Source of the DNA: a bacterium
Lineage (GTDB): Bacteria; Spirochaetota; UBA4802; UBA5550
NCBI GenBank assembly: GCA_024224995.1
Contig: JAAENB010000148.1
Location: 1 to 12,007, forward strand
DNA length: 12,007 nucleotides
Direction of reading: 5' to 3'
Below the pieces are notes generated by a model. That model saw nothing but the letters and a program-made list of their open reading frames with translations, searched no databases and was not told the origin of the DNA. Made by a program: the position numbers and the translations under genes. This document shows, piece by piece, positions 6,967 to 12,007 of this stretch. Numbering within the stretch: the stretch's first letter is position 1; every line of letters begins with the position of its first letter.

Positions 6967-6995
6967 TTGACAGGATTTTCCTGGTGTGGTATATT
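6967..6995 (+). promoter_or_regulatory. Sigma-70-type promoter of RiPP precursor 1
   Basis: TTGACA (6967-6972) and TATATT (6990-6995) are separated by exactly 17 bp. The transcript should start near 7002, giving a leader of about 30 bases that holds the strong ribosome binding site AAGGAG just before the precursor ATG at 7033. The precursor can thus be transcribed on its own, independently of the upstream radical SAM gene, as expected for a peptide needed in excess of its enzymes. Confidence 0.8.
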
Positions 6996-7032
6996 GGTAT
7001 TATTATCAATATATTATGGAAGGAGAAACTAT

Positions 7033-7596
7033 ATGAATATGGTAGCAGAACAAACCCCCCAAACTACGGAAAATGTTTCCGTAAACATGTTTGTGAATCA
7101 AAATGAAGACGCGGTAAAAGAAGTCAAGGATATCTGCCGGGCTTATCTTACAAAGCTGGTTGAATTTATTGACAATCCTGAAGCCTCTAACGCGTTTCGT
7201 GAGGATCCTGTTGCCGGTCTCAACAGTATTGGAATGAAGATCCCCGAAGGTGTTGCTGTTGTTCTTAACGATAGTGATCTGCGCTGGCCCAGAGTTTATA
7301 TCCATACTAATGACCAGGATAATCCCAAATACGTAATTATTGAAGGCAAACGGTCATTTGAGGTTATTACAAACCTGGCTGAAATGGGACAACGGGATCT
7401 AAAAACCATTGAAGAGTTTTCTCCGGGTTCTGAAATTGTTGGTCCTGCGCGGCTCGACCAAAAAATTCAGGAATCTTTTAACGAATGCTGTAAGATCGTT
7501 GTGGAAATGCCCTTCTATGATATTATGGACGATATGCTCCTGGTTGTAGATTTTAACGATTCCAATGATAAGAACATCATCTTATCGAGCTGCTAG
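7033..7596 (+). CDS. RiPP precursor with nitrile-hydratase-like leader (NHLP), unusually long tail
   Basis: This 187-residue protein is the likely substrate of the neighbouring enzymes. Residues about 26-80 match the NHLP leader pattern: a helix (AVKEVKDICRAYL), then AFREDPVAGLNSIGMKIPEG at 54-73, the F-x-x-D-P...L-x-x-x-G-x-x-x-P block typical of this family. The 100 or so residues after it are longer than in ordinary NHLP precursors. There is no Gly-Gly or Gly-Ala cleavage site, and the chain ends IILSSC. Candidate modified residues are C152-C153 and S185-S186-C187. The start at 7033 is fixed by AAGGAG 7 bases upstream and by a promoter at 6967-6995. An in-frame TTG at 6916 would place the operator and promoter inside the coding region and is rejected. 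The extended tail could be a large core, a second recognition domain, or a folded domain that makes this a carrier rather than a classical precursor. Confidence 0.75.
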   Translation: MNMVAEQTPQTTENVSVNMFVNQNEDAVKEVKDICRAYLTKLVEFIDNPEASNAFREDPVAGLNSIGMKIPEGVAVVLNDSDLRWPRVYIHTNDQDNPKYVIIEGKRSFEVITNLAEMGQRDLKTIEEFSPGSEIVGPARLDQKIQESFNECCKIVVEMPFYDIMDDMLLVVDFNDSNDKNIILSSC

Positions 7597-7599
7597 TAT

Positions 7600-7643
7600 A
7601 TAATTGGCCTGTCATGGAATTCGTGCCGTGACAGGCCAATTAT
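7600..7643 (+). terminator. Long hairpin after the precursor gene (partial terminator/attenuator)
   Basis: The arms 7600-7614 and 7629-7643 are perfectly complementary over 15 bp. Three more pairs (one G-U) extend the stem to 18 bp with an 8-base loop (7618-7625). It begins three bases after the precursor stop codon (TAG, 7594-7596). The following sequence (CCCGTTTCCTTTT) is only moderately U-rich, so read-through into the YcaO gene is likely. Such hairpins after precursor genes can lower downstream expression and protect the precursor mRNA from 3' decay. Confidence 0.8.
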
Positions 7644-7683
7644 CCCGTTTCCTTTTAAAATAAATAAGTTTAAGTGAAATATT

Positions 7684-9948
7684 ATGATAGAAAACCCAAG
7701 ACTGAAGTACTCGTATCATGCAGAATTCCTTGACGATGACAAAGTTTTGCTGCTGTCGGAAAACGATAGCTCCATGGTCTCCGGTCTGCTCTACAGTAAG
7801 ATCTTGTTTGAAATTCAGCATACAGGCCTTCCCGTTGATGAACTGGCTGCAAAGCTGGAAGAGGACGTTTCTCCATTCCAGGTCTATTTTGCCATAGATC
7901 AATTGGAAAAAAAGGGATACATTACAGAGGATGCCCCGGCATTTCCGCCCGAAACCTGCGCCTATTGGGACAGCCTTGGAATAGAGGTACACCGACTGGC
8001 CCGGGTTTTACAGGAGAAAACGATTTCTCTTGAAACCCTGGGGCCCCTTTCCGCCGATATTTTTACGCAGACATTTAATGCCATGGGCATTCAAACAAGC
8101 GGCACTGCTTCTTTAAAAGTGGTTATTACCGATGATTACGAACGAAGTGAGTTTCAACAAATTAACAGTGAAGCCCTTGTCTCGAACCAGGCATGGATGC
8201 CGATTAAACCGAGCGGCACTGAACTATGGATTGGTCCCATTTTTGAACCGGGTGAAACGGCCTGCTGGGAGTGTTTAAACCAGCGTCTTGGTATTAATCG
8301 TCCCATTAGCACCTTCTATAAATTGCAAAAAAATACAAAAGATAATCCGCAAATGACTGCTTCCGCCATTCCCCAGTCCATACAAATCGCCGCGAACCAG
8401 GCTGCTATTGAAATAATTAAATGGTTATATTTTGGAAAAAATGAGGAATTAAACAGTAAGATCGCGGCTTTTAACACTGCCTCTTTTCACGCTGAGTCTC
8501 ATGTTCTGCTTAAACGGCCCCAGTGTAAAGCCTGTGGTGATCCCGGGTATAATAACAGTGAACTCCGGCCCCTTATTCTTGAAAAAAGATCTTCCGGCTG
8601 TGTCACGTCTCACGGAGGGTACAGAGAGGTTTCTTCCGAAGATACTGTGGAAAAGTACCGGCATCACGTTAGTCCCGTAACCGGTGTTGTACAGACATTA
8701 AAACCCTATCACAGCAAAAAAGATACTCCCATATATAATTACACATCGGGTCATAATACCGCGCTGAAGAGTAAAACAATATTCTGGTTAAATCAACATC
8801 TTCGGAGCTCCAACGGGGGCAAAGGGAAAACATGGTCCCAGGCAAAAGCCGGGGCTTTATGCGAATCCATTGAACGGTACAGCCTTATGTATCATGACCA
8901 GGAGCCTTCTTTTCAGGGCAGTTTACTGGAATTACCGGGTCATGGTATTCACCCCAATGCCTGCATGAACTATAGCGAAGAGCAGTACAAGAACAGGGAA
9001 AGCATTAATCAAACAAGCGCAAAATTTTATTCCCTGGTTCCCATTCCTTTTGATGAATCACTTAAAATGGACTGGACCTCTGTTTACTCTCTTAGCGAAG
9101 AAAAATTCAAGTACCTGCCTTCCTGTTTCTGCTATGCCCAGTACCCGGCTGAAGACGAATGGCATCTTTTTTCCTATCCCGACAGCAACGGCTGCGCTGC
9201 CGGCAATACTCGTGAAGAGGCCATTTTGCAGGGTTTCCTGGAGATGGTTGAACGGGATTGTGTTGCCCTGTGGTGGTATAACATGGTTCGAAAACCGGGG
9301 GTAGATCTCCATAGTTTTAACGAACCCTATTTCCTTACGGTTATGGAATACTATAAATCGCTTAACAGGAGTATATACGTTCTGGACCTTACTTCTGATT
9401 TGCAAATTCCTACTTTTGGAGCGTTTTCGCACCGTTTGGACAATGGCAGCCAGGACATTGTCTTCGGCTTCGGTTCTCATGTGGATGCTAAAATAGCGCT
9501 GGAAAGAGCCATAGTGGAACTCAACCAGCTGCTGCCCATAGCGAATGTTCCCGAAGCAGACAGGGCCCAGGGAAAATATCTCACTCAGGATAAAGTCTTT
9601 GTGGATTGGCTGAGTTCCGCTACAAGGGAAAATCAGCCCTATTTATTACCCCTGGAAAATGTTCCGGAAAAAAAGGCTTCCGACTATGCTCCTTTATGCG
9701 CGCCGAATATTTACGACAGTGTAACGCACTGTATTGAAGCTGCCGCGAAGCAGGACCTGGAAACCCTGGTCCTTGATCTTACCCAGCCCGATGTGGGACT
9801 CCCGGTGGTGAAAGTAATCGTTCCGGGCTTGCGGCATTTCTGGCAGCGCCTGGCTCCGGGCCGCTTGTATGATGTTCCGGTTAAAATGGGTTGGCTGGAG
9901 AGACCCCGAAAAGAAGAAGAACTTAATCCAATCGGTTTATTTATATAA
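7684..9948 (+). CDS. Fused ThiF-like/YcaO cyclodehydratase (TOMM-type)
   Basis: This 754-residue protein combines both halves of an azoline-forming enzyme. Residues 1-85 resemble a winged-helix RiPP recognition element that would grip the precursor leader. Residues about 85-290 form the ThiF/E1-like partner domain with a tetra-Cys zinc site, C194-x2-C197 and C281-x2-C284. The YcaO domain follows (about 370-754) with its ATP/Mg residues in ALCESIERY (E394, E397) and GNTREEA...E520MVERD (E523, R524, D525). Family members activate amide backbones with ATP to turn Cys, Ser or Thr into thiazolines or oxazolines. The C-terminus contains the usual PGLRHFWQRLAPGRLYDVP stretch but ends LNPIGLFI, without the proline-rich PxPxP end of many cyclodehydratases. 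No oxidase gene (SagB type) is visible, so rings might remain unoxidised. It starts 87 bp after the precursor gene and ends 8 bp before radical SAM copy 2. Confidence 0.93.
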   Translation: MIENPRLKYSYHAEFLDDDKVLLLSENDSSMVSGLLYSKILFEIQHTGLPVDELAAKLEEDVSPFQVYFAIDQLEKKGYITEDAPAFPPETCAYWDSLGIEVHRLARVLQEKTISLETLGPLSADIFTQTFNAMGIQTSGTASLKVVITDDYERSEFQQINSEALVSNQAWMPIKPSGTELWIGPIFEPGETACWECLNQRLGINRPISTFYKLQKNTKDNPQMTASAIPQSIQIAANQAAIEIIKWLYFGKNEELNSKIAAFNTASFHAESHVLLKRPQCKACGDPGYNNSELRPLILEKRSSGCVTSHGGYREVSSEDTVEKYRHHVSPVTGVVQTLKPYHSKKDTPIYNYTSGHNTALKSKTIFWLNQHLRSSNGGKGKTWSQAKAGALCESIERYSLMYHDQEPSFQGSLLELPGHGIHPNACMNYSEEQYKNRESINQTSAKFYSLVPIPFDESLKMDWTSVYSLSEEKFKYLPSCFCYAQYPAEDEWHLFSYPDSNGCAAGNTREEAILQGFLEMVERDCVALWWYNMVRKPGVDLHSFNEPYFLTVMEYYKSLNRSIYVLDLTSDLQIPTFGAFSHRLDNGSQDIVFGFGSHVDAKIALERAIVELNQLLPIANVPEADRAQGKYLTQDKVFVDWLSSATRENQPYLLPLENVPEKKASDYAPLCAPNIYDSVTHCIEAAAKQDLETLVLDLTQPDVGLPVVKVIVPGLRHFWQRLAPGRLYDVPVKMGWLERPRKEEELNPIGLFI

Positions 9949-9956
9949 GCGGGAAT

Positions 9957-11804
9957 ATGGATCAATTTAAAAACATTAAAGAGCAAATCACGTCTGTTTT
10001 AAAGGGCGGCGATATTCTTTTTATTGTCCCCCCTTTTGCGAGTAACAATAGTCCCGTAATGGGGCCTCACATTCTTCAAACCATTAGTCATGAAAATGGA
10101 TATGGGGCGGATGTGTTATATCTCAATATTCTTTTTGCTTCTATCATTGGAATTGAATTCGCGGAAGATATTGGCGTTTCGCGATTGTTCCAATACTGGG
10201 GCATGTTAACGGAACGGCTCTTTGCCCGCAGCGCTTACGGCCTGCCGGCATTGGGAATATCTCCTGAGTTCTGTGCGGACCAGGCACGGTCAATTAGTGG
10301 AGAGGGCAAAGAACACAGGATAATTGATTTTGAAGCAAAAGAATTTGACCTTGAGCCCTTTTGGAAATTGGAAGAGACATGCCATTTGTTTGTGAACCAG
10401 GCTGCTCGGATCATTGCTTCACTTGATTACAAAATTGTTGGGTGTACAACCCGTATGGGGCAAACCAATTGCAGTATTGCTCTTATAAACGGAATTAAAC
10501 GAATTAACCCGGAAATTATTTCTATTGTGGGCGGGACGAATTGCCAGGGGGAAATGGCCCGGGGAATCGCCTCTTTAAGTGATGCCGTTGATTATGTATT
10601 TTCCGGAGAAAGTGAATATACTTTCAGTCAATTTTTGAGCGCCTGTTCGGATCAACAACTGCCTTCGGAGCGTATTATTACGGGAAAACCTCTCTATGAT
10701 CTGGAGTCATTACCATTATTGGATTATAAGGATTATTTTACACAGCTCAAGGCTTTTCTCAGGGATGACGCTCCTAAGGCTGCCGGAGTATGGTATGAAA
10801 CGAGCCGGGGCTGCTGGTGGGGGGAAAAAAACAAATGTACTTTTTGTGGTCAAAATGAAGAAACCTTAAAATTCAGACAGAAATCGGCTGGAAAGGCGCT
10901 TAAAGAATTAGGGATATTGGGGGAGCGATATCCCGGTGTTGTTGTGGTCATGGCCGACAATATAATGCCTTTTTCATATCAGAATGAGCTTCTCCCTGTC
11001 CTCGCGGAAAAAAAGGAATACCCGGCAATTCATTTTTATTATACAAAGGCAAATTTGAAGCTTAAGGAACTTATAGAGTTTAAAAAAGCGAGAATTGAAA
11101 AAATTACTCCCGGTATTGAGTCTTTCTCTTCGGGATTATTGAAATTGATGAATAAAGGAGTTACTGCGAGAGACAACCTGCAGTTGTTAAAAAACGGCCG
11201 TGCTGTGGGAATAGATCTTCACTGGTTTATGCTCTGGGGAATTCCAGGGGACAAACTGGAGGATTATGAAGAGATATTAAGAATACTTCCTCTTATCCGT
11301 CATTTCCAGGCCCCCAATAAGTTTCTCTGTATATACCTTGAGCGTTTTTCATGCTATTTTGAAAAACCCTTTGAATACGAGATTACGAATATGCGTCCCT
11401 GGGAAGTGTATAACATGATATATCCGGAATGGGCCGATATTGAGAAACTGGCTTATTATTTTGTGGGTGAGTATCCATCGGAAGCTCACAAGCACCGGGA
11501 ATTAATTGAAAAAATTTCCATGGAAGTTGCCATATGGCAGGCATCATGGAAAGAGGCAAAACTGCTTATGACTCCCTTTCTTGACCGGTATATGGTACTG
11601 GACCGTAGAGGGGTGGGGGAAGATAAAAATCATGTTTTAGAATTTCCCCGGGCTCAAGAGATCATGAAATATGCTCCCTACAGGGGAACTGAAAACCAGG
11701 AGTGGGCTGTTGAGGAAAAAATAGGAGTGGTTGTCGATTCCTGGTATGTTCCGCTTGTCACAGCCGCTCCCGAAATGTTACAGGCGTTTGAAGAAAATAA
11801 ATAA
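9957..11804 (+). CDS. RiPP maturation radical SAM protein 1 (B12-binding, probable C-methyltransferase), copy 2
   Basis: This is a 615-residue paralogue of the enzyme at 5065, alignable over nearly its full length with very few gaps. It has the same N-terminal cobalamin-binding-like region (LFIVPPF, IVGCTTRMGQTNCS, FSGESE) and radical SAM core. Cluster cysteines are C286, C294 and C297 in GCWWGEKNKCTFCGQN. The residue after the last Cys is Gly, as in most of the family, whereas copy 1 has Ser. MADNIMP, TPGIES, NKGV and MRPWEVY are also conserved. It starts 8 bp after the YcaO stop with a modest GGGA site, so the two genes are surely co-transcribed. It lies just upstream of the second, truncated precursor, mirroring copy 1 and its precursor. 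Each enzyme may therefore serve its own substrate. Confidence 0.92.
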   Translation: MDQFKNIKEQITSVLKGGDILFIVPPFASNNSPVMGPHILQTISHENGYGADVLYLNILFASIIGIEFAEDIGVSRLFQYWGMLTERLFARSAYGLPALGISPEFCADQARSISGEGKEHRIIDFEAKEFDLEPFWKLEETCHLFVNQAARIIASLDYKIVGCTTRMGQTNCSIALINGIKRINPEIISIVGGTNCQGEMARGIASLSDAVDYVFSGESEYTFSQFLSACSDQQLPSERIITGKPLYDLESLPLLDYKDYFTQLKAFLRDDAPKAAGVWYETSRGCWWGEKNKCTFCGQNEETLKFRQKSAGKALKELGILGERYPGVVVVMADNIMPFSYQNELLPVLAEKKEYPAIHFYYTKANLKLKELIEFKKARIEKITPGIESFSSGLLKLMNKGVTARDNLQLLKNGRAVGIDLHWFMLWGIPGDKLEDYEEILRILPLIRHFQAPNKFLCIYLERFSCYFEKPFEYEITNMRPWEVYNMIYPEWADIEKLAYYFVGEYPSEAHKHRELIEKISMEVAIWQASWKEAKLLMTPFLDRYMVLDRRGVGEDKNHVLEFPRAQEIMKYAPYRGTENQEWAVEEKIGVVVDSWYVPLVTAAPEMLQAFEENK

Positions 11805-11807
11805 AGC

Positions 11808-11836
11808 TCTGAATGGAAATTCAGATGTTTTTTATT
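11808..11836 (+). terminator. Small terminator-like hairpin before precursor 2
   Basis: TCTGAAT (11808-11814) and ATTCAGA (11819-11825) form a perfect 7-bp stem closed by a GGAA tetraloop. TGTTTTTTATT follows. The stem is AT-rich and therefore weak, so it more likely attenuates than ends transcription. It lies between radical SAM copy 2 and the next gene, where no promoter of the TTCATTCC type is present. Confidence 0.5.
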
Positions 11837-11866
11837 AAATTTTAATGTATTAAGGAGAGTATTTAG

Positions 11867-12007
11867 ATGACAGCTTTAGAAAGCGTACAAACTACAGGTA
11901 ATGAGAAGATTAAGGGGATCATAAAAGGTTATTCCGAGATAGTAATTGATTGTCTTGATGAGAAGAAAAAGAAAGAATTTGAAATGGATCCCATTCCTCG
12001 GTTGAGA
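11867..12007 (+). CDS. Second putative NHLP-type RiPP precursor, truncated at right edge
   Basis: The first 47 codons of an open reading frame run off the window. The start ATG at 11867 is preceded by AAGGAG (11852-11857). The peptide begins MTALESVQTT, then a charged helix and a segment EFEMDPIPRLR. This lines up with precursor 1 (KEVKDICRAYL...AFREDPVAGLN): a helix of similar length, then an aromatic residue, an acidic residue and Asp-Pro, then Leu four positions on. The likeness is modest and the diagnostic G-x-x-x-P part lies outside the window. Position directly after a radical SAM maturase, as for precursor 1, supports the call. Confidence 0.6.
   Translation, partial: MTALESVQTTGNEKIKGIIKGYSEIVIDCLDEKKKKEFEMDPIPRLR

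Noticed and set aside
6916..7032. An N-terminal hydrophobic extension of precursor 1 starting at an in-frame TTG (6916).
   Set aside because: The operator (6919-6959) and a near-consensus promoter (6967-6995) lie inside it. A strong AAGGAG points to the ATG at 7033.
11820..11848. A promoter for precursor 2 (TTCAGA, 17 bp, TAATGT).
   Set aside because: Both boxes are poor matches in AT-rich DNA, and the -35 overlaps a hairpin arm. No operator is present.

Overview
The window (roughly 43% GC by eye) is Gram-negative-looking accessory DNA. SiaB/SiaC signalling proteins together with a YcaO, nitrile-hydratase-leader (NHLP) and radical SAM RiPP cluster would fit a Desulfobacterota-type deltaproteobacterium. 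No marker gene settles this, and the assignment is only a guess.

Layout. Positions 1-239 are non-coding and hold a near-perfect 27-bp inverted repeat. An MFS transporter follows (240-1406, +). On the minus strand, read right to left, lies a compact signalling operon: a SiaB-type anti-sigma-like kinase (4946-4401), a SiaC phosphoprotein (4381-3986) and two tandem SpoIIE/PP2C phosphatases of identical length (3955-2942 and 2936-1923). After it comes a small orphan gene with its own promoter (1729-1421). Divergent from siaB, the rest of the window is a RiPP cluster on the plus strand: radical SAM maturase 1 (5065-6903), an NHLP-type precursor (7033-7596), a strong hairpin (7600-7643), a fused ThiF-like/YcaO cyclodehydratase (7684-9948), radical SAM maturase 2 (9957-11804), and the first 47 codons of a second, probably related precursor (11867 to the right edge). 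The pair 'radical SAM + precursor' therefore appears twice, with YcaO between the copies.

How the parts may work together. In the RiPP cluster, the YcaO protein would recognise the leader and cyclodehydrate Cys/Ser/Thr of the core. The radical SAM enzymes resemble the B12-binding RiPP C-methyltransferase family and could add methyl groups. In the signalling operon, SiaB would phosphorylate SiaC, and the PP2C enzymes would remove the phosphate. The output partner is not visible: no diguanylate cyclase lies in the window.

The most striking regulatory signal is a composite promoter found twice, 5 kb apart and in opposite orientations: upstream of precursor 1 (6919-6995, +) and upstream of the small orphan gene (1893-1817, -). 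Each copy has AAAATACTGTTG, then TTCRTTCC, then TTCATTCC exactly 21 bp further on, then 7 bp, a TTGACR -35 box, 17 bp, and a TATWTT -10 box. The copies agree in every spacing. This suggests that one activator controls both the precursor and a small protein of unknown function, making that protein a candidate hidden member of the RiPP system.
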